In this document: positions 50,201-61,400 of the stretch, piece after piece
Position numbering within the stretch: position 1 is the first letter of the stretch
Layout of the letters: each line of letters starts with the position of its first letter
Assembly (NCBI RefSeq): GCF_032854445.1
Contig: NC_088300.1
Location: 28,379,608-28,443,607 of the forward strand
Direction: 5' to 3'
Source: Liolophura sinensis
Lineage: Eukaryota > Mollusca > Polyplacophora > Chitonida > Chitonidae
DNA: 64,000 bases
Translations under genes and position numbers: made by a program
Notes under the pieces: generated by a model
The model's database searches: none
The model's input: only the letters and a program-made list of their open reading frames with translations
What the model was told of the DNA's origin: nothing

Positions 50201-52807
50201 TTTCAACTTTATTTCAGGCCAACACTGAACAGAAGCGGAAGTATTTGCGCCAGATTGCCTTTAACCATTATGACAAGGCAGCTATGTTCTTTGAACTAAC
50301 CGAAAGTTTCAGTGACTTACTGAGGGTTCATCTAGAACAAGTGGCCCTCTGTGAATTCTGTTTGGAAGGTAAGAATTGAGGACATTTTGAAAGCAGTTGC
50401 CTTGCTTATAGTTTAAATGCTGTTTCTCGCACAACATAATATCACTTGTTGGCTTTATTGTGATGTACATGTAAGTGTAAACATTACTGTTGGGAAGAAT
50501 GAAATCATGGCTGTACATATTCATATATTGTATGTGAAAATGCAACTTTCAGTGTAGTTTGGTTTATGTGCCCTTGTCCTACATGTAAATAACTGAAAGG
50601 TATATAACAGTTTCAACTATTAAAGGTAACAAATATGTGTAGCTGTATACATCTAAATTGCTCTGATTGTCGGTTTGTTGGGTTATCTCTCAGTAGGTCG
50701 ACCAAATTTTTTACATCCTGTCACTTGATCAGTGTCATTTTCATGTGATTATTAATTAAATATAATAACAACACAGTGTTTTGAATATTTCTAGACTGGT
50801 GACGTCTAATAAATTTGCAGTTAACATCACTACACATCCTGCTTAAGCCAGGGTATGCGAAAATTGCTAGATTTTATGCATTTACATGAACAGGTGGAAT
50901 AAAACCTTAACTGAGGTCAAGAGAGGCCAGATTTCACCTTTTACATGTGACCATTTGTTTCACCTTGTTACTGCTGCTCTGCTTTTACTCTCTTTGCTGT
51001 ACATGTACTTTTTTACGTTCTCTTGCATGAGTGGCATGAGTGTAAGACAACATTGACTTTTACGCTCGAATTATGAAATAAGGAGAAGTATAGTGAAAGA
51101 GGGATCAGATGCTGTCAGTAGCAGTGGCAGTGTACAGTTTGGTTTAAATTTTTTCCAATCATAGGGTTGCAGTGAACACCCATAGTACACAGGTAGCCAA
51201 TTATCGGTAGTGATTTGCATATCGAAGACCAAGGAAATCTTTTGCCGCATAGCTCAACATTTTGCTCAGGTATTCACAGGGTTGCAGTTGACTCCCAAAG
51301 TACATGGATTACCAATTGCAGTTTTGCATTCAAAGACCTCTGTGGTAAAGTTGTGCACTGCACTAGCCCACAGTGTCTTTTATCACCACAATGGTTTACA
51401 ATTGGTAATGGTTTAATTGGTAACATTTGAAGTCACTGCTCTGCAATCCTTACGCATTCGATAAACAGTCATAGCTGTGACAGTATAATAATTTTGGTCT
51501 TTGTTGTTGATTTAATGGAAACGCCTTAGTACTACATGTATATAATTAGAGGATAATATCTGTGTATGACAGTGTCAATCATTCTTTTACAAACTGCTCA
51601 ATCAGGTGAGCTGCTGGTGTTGTCATATGTTACAGCTATTGCTGAAATTGCATGTTTGTGCATGTAGTAAAGAGTGTAACCTTGTGACATGTACTTGGGC
51701 ATTGCAGAGTTACAGGACTCAGGACTGAAGTGTAACCTTGTGACATGTACTTGGGCATTGCAGAGTTACAGGGCTCAGGACTGAAATGTAACCTTGTGAC
51801 ATGTACTTGGGTATTGTAGAGTTACAGGGCTCAGGACTGAAGTGTAACCTTGTGACATGTACTTGGGTATTGTAGAGTTACAGGGCTCATAATTGAAGTG
51901 TAACCTTGTGACATGCACTTGGGTATTGCAGAGTTACAGGGCTCAGGACTGAAGTGTAACCTTGTGACATGTACTTGTGTATTGCAGAGTTACAGGGCTC
52001 AGGATTGAAGTGTAAGATGATGGAGGATATACTGGGGTATCTGCTCTCCTGTAAGACTACTGTCGCTGGCCTGGTCAGGCTGTCCAAGGAGAAGGACTGC
52101 CAGGAGAGCTGTGAGCTGGCAGAGTGGGACAAACTCCTCAATATACTCAAATCACGGCTACTCCATATTTTACTCTCTCTCATGAAACAGTACAGTAAGC
52201 TGAAGAAAGGGTAAGCAACAGATGAATGTTTATAGAGAGTTTCATTTGTAGGTGTAGCATTAAAGAAAAGAGAAATACATCAAAGAAGAATTCAAATTAT
52301 TCAGTATATTATTCAAGAGTGAGTGCATGCATTGTTTGTATTTAACAGGACTCCTGTTGATTTTTGAGAACTGGCAAATTTTTTTTCAGGGTCATTGCAG
52401 TCATCTGTGTTGGCAGGCTTGTGAACACGATATCTCTCAAAGCAATTTTCATCAAACTTATATACAGTTGCACCTAGTCATGTACAAAAACTTTATTCTT
52501 TTCCATTGACACTGAATTATGTTTGCAACTGATGCTTGAGGAGTATTCAGTGCATAGCACATTATTTTCTCGATGAAGTATTTATTCCCTGAGGTGACAT
52601 AGTACATGTGCATAAAGTAACCTTACTACCTGGTTTTTGGATTATAGGAAAGAAGGCGAGAGCAACAAGCTACAGAAGCTGAACACAATGTATAGTTCAG
52701 CGCTACAGGGCTTTGCTGCTGATGACCGATCCGTGGTAGAGAAGTGTGAATGTGCAGAGCAGGTATTATCTCTCATAGAGAACACCTGGATAGGAGAGAA
52801 TGGCTGA
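32271..52807 (+). CDS. EDRF1: EDRF1 orthologue (erythroid differentiation-related factor 1), complete 22-exon gene
   Basis: Exons: 32271-32309, 32620-32831, 35043-35106, 35278-35403, 36106-36168, 36495-36571, 37298-37418, 37723-37844, 38591-38702, 39127-39274, 39964-40181, 41867-41989, 43823-43984, 44540-44912, 45403-45603, 46265-46474, 46994-47223, 48055-48213, 49199-49348, 50218-50368, 51988-52210, 52648-52807. All are GT-AG and all phases agree, giving 1147 residues (vertebrate EDRF1 is about 1240). Family landmarks: LPPSNWLR, DVISDAENIKKLLKIPY, LWTFEDIQMLIG, NVLTGMDYWLDNLMCNVPEL, HTYWLYK, VVKLYDLTTLC, KYGTALKYIKLAI, WDSVNWELSTTYF and YQYRAATINYRLAS. TPR-like helices lie at about 620-653, 868-900 and 980-1020. 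Asp/Glu- and Ser-rich insertions lie at about 455-490 and 550-600. The start is the first in-frame ATG after a TGA at 32190. In vertebrates EDRF1 is linked to erythroid gene expression; the invertebrate role is unknown. Confidence 0.93.
33288..33300. repeat. T and G homopolymers in EDRF1 intron 2
   Basis: A T run near 33285-33297, with a G15-16 run further on at about 33556-33571. The intron (32832-35042) otherwise shows nothing recognised. Confidence 0.6.
35512..35802 (+). mobile_element. SINE family A, strongly decayed
   Basis: A B-box-like 'gggttcaaatccag' is followed by eroded versions of the family blocks: 'ctccacccgtcatactgacc', 'gtgaagtgaaaaat' and 'gagtatggcgtaaataag', with an AAATAAATAAG tail. 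It lies in EDRF1 intron 4. Confidence 0.6.
36660..37070 (+). repeat. Dispersed repeat with an internal direct duplication of about 180 bp
   Basis: The segment from about 36764 and the one from about 36944 share 'attttgtcc', 'catcttg', 'catctgaacttgtgcat', 'cttaagttta', 'tggcaatca' and 'attttcataa'. A 'gtctgtacgtttgtgtgtctgtcg' type leader precedes it, similar in style to the CCGT-rich tract at 13.4 kb. It lies in EDRF1 intron 6. Confidence 0.65.
37978..38200 (+). mobile_element. SINE family B, 3' portion
   Basis: It carries 'gaggcggcttacttgccttc', 'ggtaaggcatctc', 'gtcatatgactgaaaaattg' and 'ttaagtacaacgttaaaacc', then a (cact)n tail. It lies in EDRF1 intron 8. Confidence 0.8.
39425..39545 (-). 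mobile_element. SINE family A fragment
   Basis: Reverse orientation 'aagaatatttcacttctacg', 'ccagcattatggtgggagg' and 'aaacccatgaccatcc' blocks are present. It lies in EDRF1 intron 10. Confidence 0.8.
40182..41725 (+). repeat. Minisatellite of about 20 x 76 bp made from the exon 11 / intron 11 junction
   Basis: Each unit is the first 19 bp of intron 11 (gtgagtgtagtcaac... form) followed by a copy of the last 57 bp of exon 11 (template 40125-40181) ending in CAG, so that the next unit begins with another GTGAGT. Units start at about 40182, 40258, 40334, 40410, 40486, 40562, 40639, 40715 and so on to about 41700. Nearly all keep the donor; one reads TTGAGT, one GCAAGT, and one is shortened to about 65 bp. 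Only the first junction continues the EDRF1 frame into exon 12; the others are intronic. Confidence 0.95.
41990..43795 (+). repeat. Minisatellite of 17 x about 107 bp made from the exon 12 / intron 12 junction
   Basis: Donors CAG|GTAAA occur at 41990, 42097, 42204, 42311, 42418, 42525, 42627, 42729, 42835, 42941, 43048, 43155, 43262, 43369, 43476, 43583 and 43694. Each unit is about 60 bp of intron start, then a copy of the exon 12 segment 'tacgtacctgacagtgtggt', 'cagtgatgt', and the exon end 'gtgaggatgcagaacag'. About 35 bp of the real exon are missing between those two segments. Two units are 5 bp shorter. Confidence 0.95.
45727..45831 (-). mobile_element. SINE family A with internal deletion
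   Basis: 'gttttacgccgtactcaag' joins almost directly to the head 'ggttagccaggccacagagg'. It lies in EDRF1 intron 15. Confidence 0.75.
46725..46955 (+). mobile_element. SINE family A, near full length
   Basis: Head 'ggcctccgtggcctggtgg' with 'ttagcg', B-box region 'gtgagttcatgttc', 'ggtctgccagcaacctgc', 'tgggtttcccctgggctc', 'cctcccactataatgctggcc' and 'agtgaaatatttt'. It lies in EDRF1 intron 16, just upstream of exon 17. Confidence 0.9.
47236..47425 (-). mobile_element. SINE family A, 5'-truncated
   Basis: Reverse tail 'ttatttatttattaattt', then 'aaaatatttcacttatacg', 'gtcagcattatggtggga' and 'ggttgctgacagaccttccc'. It lies in EDRF1 intron 17, directly downstream of exon 17. Confidence 0.85.
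49015..49085 (+). mobile_element. SINE family A, 3' tail fragment
   Basis: 'gtaagtgaaaaatgtctgag', 'catggtgtgaaacac', 'taatcaaataaatcaaa'. It lies in EDRF1 intron 18. Confidence 0.65.
51668..51987 (+). repeat. Minisatellite of 6 x 56 bp made from the intron 20 / exon 21 junction
   Basis: Acceptor AGs end at 51707, 51763, 51819, 51875, 51931 and 51987, an exact 56-bp period. Each unit is the last 28 bp of intron 20 ('ccttgtgacatgtacttg', 'tattgcag') plus a copy of the first 28 bp of exon 21 ('agttacagggctcagg', 'ctgaagtgtaa'). Only the last acceptor continues the EDRF1 reading frame without a stop. Confidence 0.95.
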
Positions 52808-53665
52808 TGTGCGGGACACATCATCACAGGACGGTTGTGCGATGGGGAATGTTTGCATTAACTCACATCGTCAATGCTATGGGAAATATTAAGTGATGAC
52901 TTGATTCCAGATACAAGTGGAGAACTACAACTACAACACACATTATCTGACTGAACTAAGAAGAAATCCCAGGCTTTATGTTTGTGTAACATTCACTCTC
53001 GCTGAAGTCATACTAGTCGCTAACTTCAGTATAAAGAAACTACTCTTAGTTCGTCTCATGACGCCTTTTTTGTATGTAGAGGTTAAAGCTTAGTGCCATT
53101 CACAATCATTGTTTCAAGTTAAAGAGCCAACATCATTTCCCAAAATATGGACGCAAGGACTGAGTTGATGAACAGTCTATGTGCAGAAGTACGTCTTATA
53201 GCAGATCTAATTAGCAACAAATCCATGTAGGGAGTGATAACTAGATATGACTTCAGCGAGATTTAGGGAGGGAGAGGGGAGTAGGGGACACACCTGTTTG
53301 ATACCAACAGCTGTATCTGTTCAGGGAATCAAAATGGTCCAGTGGGACAGGTCAGTGGATACATAAGCGATTAAAGATTGGACAGTGTTATTATGGCAGA
53401 AATGGTCTGAACCACACAAGTTGGACTGGACTACAAGCCTTAGTGAACATCTTCGGGGGAGACTTCCAATGATCGTGAAGTTTGCCAAATTTTAAATGTG
53501 ATATATCGATCTAGACAGGTTAAATTAACTATTTATTATTAGTTAATCAGTGCTCAAGGTGATTATTATTATGTTTTCTCTTTGATCTCACACATACTCG
53601 GCTGGAGATAATTCTGGAACAGTCATACGCTTTAAATGTGTACAATAAAACAAGTGTTCAAAACC
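52808..53665 (+). other. EDRF1 3' UTR with AATAAA signal at 53644
   Basis: After the TGA at 52805-52807 no further coding sequence is seen. The first AATAAA on the plus strand is at 53644-53649, giving a 3' UTR of about 0.85 kb. A GT-rich stretch follows the signal. Confidence 0.6.
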
Positions 53666-53669
53666 CATT

Positions 53670-56600
53670 TTGTTTTAGTGGACAGTGTTCTGAAATTAGT
53701 GAAGTGCTTGATCCATTGTTATTGATGGACAGAAAGATCAGATGTCTGCCTTCGAATCACTGACATTTTCTGCGAATTTAGTTGTTAGAAACAATTAACA
53801 TTAGCCCTTCGACATGACTGGAGTGGAAGGGTGAAGCCAGTAGCCACTCTGGGATATTAGGGTTACTACAGGCTTTATTTAGCATTGTGTAAAACACAAG
53901 TCATTCGATATGACCAGATGCCAGTTCATAAACTACCGTTCCCGCATACCACCGGGAACCTAGCCCAAGTTCAATCTAATGGTGTTTGTCACGTTTGTCG
54001 TGGCTTGCGTGACGATTAACACGTTCTACATCTGGAGCCAACTTCACTGACAGTTGATAACTAAGGAAAAAGGAGTTCCAAGACATGACACCGTAGCTAA
54101 CAGTTTATAGTAAACACTTGACAAAACTACTTGACTTTACGGTCAGGTCTAAAGTCGTCCCACTCGCAAATCGATGGTCCGTCCATGCCGAGACGGCGCA
54201 CCTTTCGGATGTTGTACAGCTCCTAATGACTTTGACCCTACCATCACGGAAAATGCCCGGGTGACACCAATCTGCACTCTTCTGTTTATGTTGTACTTGG
54301 ATTATGTTTGACTTTTGTTTTAACCCCGGGGTTGAGGTTTATCAGATATGTGTTGAATGAATGAATGAATGACGATAGGCCTACACTTACTCTACCCACT
54401 ACATCCCCTTGGTAGTTGCTTCTCCTCGCCAGCGGAACTGTTCACGCGCGAAGTTCTCCAGTTGGCTGCATGGAATTCCTACCGTATCCGTAAACTTTTC
54501 TTTACTCCACGATAAACAATGACCAACTATATATAGGTTGATCTAGCAGGTCTGGCTCTTCCGTATGCTATTTGTAAATCGCCACACCTCACCCTGGGAA
54601 TTTCTGCTCTCCAGTTAATTGGTTTCTGGTAACTGGTTAAAGGTTTTGGAGATTTGTAATTTCGGTGAACTGATGTAGTCTAGAAAAAGCAAAGTTTGGT
54701 ATTGGAAATAGATGTATTTTATAAATTTGATGAAGTCTACTCAAATGTCTCAATGATTTTGGAAGTTGCAGTTATCCCTTATCGTACATGAATTAAATTA
54801 TTCTTTGAATCAATCTTACTTAGAATTCATTAAAAACTATTAAAGGGTGTGATGTACTCAATAATAATAAAACCAAACAAATGAAATTAATGACATCAGG
54901 TGGAACTCTGGAAAGTATAGTATTGGATTCTAGACTGATTTATGAAACCTATTGCTAGTCTAAACGCCAATAACACCGACGTGTTTATCTGTTACATGTA
55001 TTGACAACTTCTATTTTTGATTGTGCTATTCAGGTGCTTATAGAAGAACTGTATAGACATCAATTGCTGCGTTAATGTTGACGAGTTAAAATGCTTGTGA
55101 CGTGAATGACTGAAAAGGTTTCAATGCTGTTCATAAAACCGTCCGTAGAGTATAAGCGTTATTGAGCATAAAAATGTGAAGAAAAAAAAATTAAGGTATA
55201 TTAAGACCTGGCTTCCATGAGTTCAGTATGTCGTCATTTTTTTTATTTTAATTGTCATTTTTTATAAGAATATGATAATGGATAAGTTTCAAAACAATTC
55301 CAGTAAACATGTGTAGGAAGTTCACAGTCCCGTCGTTGTGACTAACAGGTCGTGTTTGGGTCACCCGGAAGCTTGTTTACGAGATCCGGATAAAAACGAC
55401 AATCCCCGGACACCGTCAAAACAAACAATCTCTTGGACGAACTTTCTCACTTTCCACCAAACAAATCCTGCCCAACGAGATTTAAGCTGGCACAATTTAC
55501 ATAGCTATGCAGTTAGAATATATACTAGTGAAATGATATTTCACTTGAGGCTGACCTGATTGTAGAGAGTATTACTCAAGATCGAGAATTTGGCAGATAA
55601 AAAACAATCAAACCTAAACTTTTCCACGACAACTCGACGTGTACTTTGTTTTTGATTTGTTATATGAAACTTTTCGGCCTGTGTGGAAAAACAATAGACA
55701 GTATTTATCTTGAGAAAATTGATTTTATGCTCTATGTGTTTTCGAAGAGACAGTTCAATCCTTTTTATTGACTTTTTATGTCACTTCCACTAACGCAATA
55801 TCGTATATTTGCCAAAATCCTTCTTGGCATTGTAAGAAAGTTACGAGTGAAGTAATGGGATGACGTAATGGCTGGGTCATTGGAGAGATGGATTGTCTCC
55901 TGATATCATCAGAATACCATATAATCACTACCAGAGATTAAAGACATCTATTTGGCCCGTTTTTCTGCCAATTTGTTTCACTGCGCTGCATTAGACGGTC
56001 TGATAAGCGAAAGGTTTGCATGTAATATACCTTAATATATTGCTACAGTGGGCCAGGAAATTTTGTACCGACTTGGCGTGCTTGGAATGTCGAGCCTCTA
56101 CGGTGGCGTTTCTGGGATGGAACCGTGCAATTAAGACCTGGGATAGATGAGCTGGCTGTCTTGTTGTCTGCAGTGTCCCTTGTTCAGCGTACGTTGGTAC
56201 TATATGACGTCATGAATCGATTGTGTTATGTAACTGTGAATTTAACGGGGTTTGATCGGTGGTTTCTGTTGTAACAGGCCTCAGTCGTTACTTAATCATG
56301 GTGACTCAGTCTGTCTGGTCACCGTGGCTTTCCCACAGATGAAGATCTCTGTTTTAAATGAGCAAAAGATCGAACAGTGCTTTATCCCTTGTGGTTATTG
56401 TTTTTTTGTTGGTTTTTTTGTCTCATGAAGTATGACACAAAGTCATATTGTTTTAGCCTGCAAAGCAGATCTGCCAGTAATTAGAGTGAAATCGACGAGG
56501 CACGATACAGTTCATGCTCTGGGGAATTGTCCAGGGCTCTACAAAATTTTCTTTCGAGACGCAGCCACAAGAAATAGTCCAAAAACACAAGTAAAAACTT

Positions 56601-58295
56601 TGTCAAATACACCATTGCCTGTGCAATAACGTCTTTTGTTTAATTAACTTTTGCTGCCGGGTCTTGCATTTAGGGCCTACTTGTAAATCATTTTACATTG
56701 ATGTGTAAACCATATCTGTTTTCTTTGGAACTGAGGCGTGCACATAGATCTTAATGCATACCTAAAACAACATGTAAGATGAGTGTTCGGTAATACAAAC
56801 TTATGTCTGTCGTTGTGTCGGCTTATACACAAAATTGAGTTCTGCCTAAACCGTGGTAAGACAAGACGGAGCGGGCTTAATGAGAGTGTACATTACAAAG
56901 ACACATTGAGTGGTTTCCAGTGGGACGGCTCTGATGGTCACTTGAGTTTATTCCAAGTGGCCCGTCGCTGACCCCATCCAGGCACGTTCTCGGCTTGCCA
57001 TCATTTTTAGGCTGACAGACTGGGTCAGTTTTTTTGCCACAATCTATACAGGCCTAGCAGTTTCAGATTTTCTCATCCACACAGGCATGCATTTTATCTT
57101 GCAGAAGTGACATCTGTAAGAGCTAACATTTTCCGCTCTCTCAGGGTTGCTTATGAATTATTTGGTGTATACCTTGTAATAAATGTATCTTTGTGATCAG
57201 CTGATGGTTGTGGAGCTGATCATTGCCTGGTGGTAGCCCTGGCAATGTCGAAACCACGAAGGGTTTGTGAGAATGTGACGGTCTCCAATAATCGTTAGAT
57301 TCCATGAAATCATCCAGTTTACAGCTATGAGTGATGACTGTATGTCGCGGTTTGTTTGTCTGTCAGAGTGAAAAGCATAGCTCCGATTTCTTTTCTGTTC
57401 TTTTTTGAGTTGTATAGTTGATATGACCTACAACCCTTTTTTTCTAGCCGTTTTAAATTGGCTTCACTTGCTGTTCCACAGTACTGGAGCAAAAACAGGC
57501 CTTAAGCGTCGTGATATCAGGCGTGTTGTCTAAAGACTACGGTCATTATATCAGATGAGAATACCAAAAACTCGTTTTTCTTTTCAGTTGGCTTCCTGAA
57601 AACTGGAATGAGTCATCCCAAACAAAATGCATAGTAGTGGCTCTCTAATAATATTGGGCTTCCCAGCACACAGAGCCAAATAAATTGGTGTTGAGATCTG
57701 TGCATAGGAATTAACTTAACATTTCACGTGTGCCCAGTATCTGGCCCCGAGAGCATGGAGCCGTCATTGACTTAATTCAAAATTGAAATCATTATAAACT
57801 TGCTATGTTCCTTTCCGCTACTTTAGCTGAAAATTGTTTTACAACATATTAACCAGAATTTAGGTGATAAAGCAATGTTTTATCCTTGTTACGTAAGAAA
57901 TAAAACTAGTGATTTTAAAGTAATTTGAAATTTTGACTTAAGTCTTCGTGATCCTGCGGACTGGGTGACAGATAATGGTTTCGTTCGTACTCTCCGGTTT
58001 CCCCCACTGAAATAGCCTATCCAATTAAAAAAATTATAAATAAAACATAAAATATATATTAATCAGATATTTAGCAGAGCGTTTGGCCACCAACGATGTG
58101 ATGGATCATGGTGGCGTATCCATACCCAATTGTTAAGATGGCAAATCACGCACAAAGCTCATCGCAGTTCATGGGGAGATATGACATTTTATATATTACC
58201 GATCGTTATATCAGAAGTGTGGCCTAAAATAGCAGTTCTTTCTGAAGACAAGTGTTACGGTTTATAATATCCGTACGTCTTTGCCATCATAATGA
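53670..58295. other. Intergenic stretch, nothing recognised
   Basis: A short (GAAT)n run lies at about 54355-54373. Open frames of 60-75 codons (for example near 55338 and 56432) have no motif, no signal peptide and no splice-consistent neighbours. Confidence 0.5.
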
Positions 58296-58339
58296 TATGT
58301 TTCCTGTTCTTGAGACCATTCATTTGAAGAATTGATGAA

Positions 58340-58460
58340 GATGGTTTCTGGAATAATTTCAGCCCCGTTTGCTTACAACAACCGTTGTAGTTCCATTTGT
58401 TTTGAACAACCATTATAGTTCCATTTGCTTTTAGCAACTTCTATAACTCTATCCAGTTCC
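58340..58460. repeat. Degenerate tandem repeat, about 33 bp unit, 3-4 copies
   Basis: Units follow the pattern 'agttccatttg', 'tttt/ctta', 'acaac', 'cattatag/cgttgtag'. The copies are diverged and the array fades into 58.5 kb. Confidence 0.7.
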
Positions 58461-58469
58461 AGTGATTCA

Positions 58470-61400
58470 TTACAGCTCCGTTCCAAAGTTACCATGCCAG
58501 TTCCATGTGCATCCAATCAGTATTTCGCTTCATCTACTCCAAATCGCAGAGATGTTGGCATCTGTTGAATGTATTTGTCCCAACTACTCCGTAGCAATTC
58601 CAACAAATTTTCAAAAAGACAGAAACTACAGGATCAGCCAATTCCGAGAACCAAACAACTGTTTGAGCCAAAGAGGTGTCAATTCCACTTCAACGGTAAC
58701 AAAACGCGCCTAAGACATGTTAACAGTGATTCAAATATTCTTCCTTGAGTCACTTTATTCCACGAGTATACGGACTTACAGTAAATGATTTTAGAATTGA
58801 ATACGGTACTAAGATGGTTATCTTTTGACCACTCCCCATTATACATCATATAAGCAACAGATGGGGCGTGTTGTTCGTGAGTGAATTTCCCGAACTTGTC
58901 AGAATGCTGAGCCGTTTACGTTATGCTCTTTGGGTGGCTAAGGTAAATGGAAAACTGAGGGTTATTTTAAAGTGTGTTTCCAGTATATTTTGTGTCTTTT
59001 ATGAATAAATTTATGAGATTCTTAGGTGGCTCCCGTGTGGAGTGTTGGCCACCGTCTGCTAGGTGTGACTCTGCGTCCTAAGACCACACAACTCGGCACC
59101 CTCGGGGGGCTCCACTCAGACCTAGGACAGAGAATAACGTTGATACCCAAGGTAGTGGGCAACAGTCCAATCCCCTCTACTTTTTTTACAGCTCCCCGGT
59201 AATAAATATTCACAGGTCGTTAGTCGGCCAAAACCCTCGTCTTTAAATCTGCCTGACAGGTTGTGGCGTAAGTCTGATATACTTTATGTCTCTTGGGGAG
59301 CGAAGACTGCATCTCAGTTACCAAAAGTCTGTAAAGAATTTCCTTGCAATCCGTCAATTCATCACCCTACCTTTAAAACACAGCACCTCGGTACTGTCTT
59401 ATCAAGATTGATGCCACTACGAATCTGTATCAACCTCAGAACCTACAAGCTAACTCTTTTAAACGCAAGACTTCCACTTTGCATGTTGCTATAACATTTT
59501 ATATTATTCGGCGTCAAGATCCCTTCTCACAACCACTATATGTGTTACGTAACATTTTGTTACCGTTTTTGATGAGAAAGATACTTTTTTGTGATTTAAA
59601 AATGCTTTTTACTTTTTATCTCCACATAGGTTAAAGAACACATTTCATTATGATATTATCAGGGTATATAACCATTAAAGCCGTAATTGAAATTGTCGTC
59701 CGTGTTTAATTCAAACACTCTCAACATGATGTTTTTTCATCTCATTTGTTTATCATCACAGCTGACGAATTAATGACCATTTATCGATGAACTAGAAATC
59801 AGGGCGTTGAAATTTATTTCAACATAAAGTCTGCAAATTTTTTTCCTTGTGATTTTTTTCAAGTTGTTTCTAAACCGTATAATTTCAGGTATACATTCAT
59901 GTCTTTAAAATTATTGTATGACTGCATTAAGCAAAATTAATTTGGATGAATAAAATAAAAAAAAAACGTTCTGAAACAACCACAATTCTGTTTAATGCAG
60001 TGTACTTTCGATCATTGATATTTACAAATTAAATTTTAAACATATTATGAAGAAATGTGAACAGGGATCATGGAGTATCTCGTGCATTGCTTACAGCTTG
60101 TTATTTGTTTAATGTCTATAAATCGGAAGATAAACTACGCTAGAAATTGGCGTTGTCTGGCAGACAGGTAAAGAGGCAGACGCATGTGTACGAACCGGTG
60201 TAATGACAACTTATCGGAAAGAAAATCTTCCCAAGCCCTTGCAGATTACATCGCCTGAGAGCGTTCCTTTGATATAACAGTGTAACCGATTAACCGGAAA
60301 TTTGACAGCAACATATTATGATGAGAGATAGAACTGTAGGAACCCCAGTTTCTTTCAATACTGGAAGATTAAATCATTGCGAACGAGTAAATGTGGATAA
60401 AGAAGATGTATCAGTCTAATGCGCTCCTTGTACCACAACTTGGCTTCTCCCCGGTAAATATCGCTGCTAAGTTGATTTCCACGAGATTTAGAAGCCAGTG
60501 AGAACAAGCCAGAACTATCAAGATATACATCAGCCATTCTGTATTAAGTGCGGTGCTACGCAACGACTGAGTGCGTATGCACTAGAAGTAAATGATGTTA
60601 AAATACGGGCTAAGATTTTTAACCGTTACTATGGTACGTGTAACAGGAAAACATGTACATGTCGCAGATATAAAATCTATGATTTCAAATCTATGTATTT
60701 GGTTACTTATTTACATAATTTTATTAATTTGTTTATTTGATTAATGTGTTTGCTTCGCCACTTCAAACACGCGTTGACGTCAAAAGCTGACGTCGCCTTT
60801 TCTCACCAAGTTGAGACAAGAGAAAATTCACAAAGACATTATGTCAAAAATTTGATCGAAGGACTGCATGATTGACAGAAAGAGTGGCATTTATAGCTGC
60901 TTGTGGCTGCTAAAAATATAATTCGTACAAAATTGCATGTATCATATGTCAATGAAACTGAAATAAATTAAATGGAAATTCAGGGGTCTGGCCCTTACCC
61001 TTATACACAGTGGTCTATATATAGTAATAATAAACAGAGTTTAGCCGTTATACTAAAATGCAGGTGTCATTCGTGCAAAGGTATATTCTTGACTTCTTGA
61101 TTAATTAATTCTCCCATTAATTACAAATCACATATAGTGGTCCATCAGCCCGATGCGGACAGTGTAGTAAATCTATACTTATGGTGTAATGTCGGGTATC
61201 TGAGGCATAATCGATGCTTCAGGGCATAGTACGAACAATAGGGGCTATTAATTCCGACAGCATTGAAGCAATGTTATATTTACCAAAGTATAACGCCAAT
61301 GTATGAACCAGCGAAAGTCAGTTATTGAAACATATGCATATTCTGGTCAATATTAAAGACCTATTAAAGCCCGCCACAGTCGCAGAATCTGTTGAAAAAA

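Noticed and set aside
60498-60740. Plus-strand frame with several Cys residues, possible zinc-binding protein
   Set aside because: Cysteine spacing fits no pattern I know, and there is no signal, splice context or repeat of the motif.
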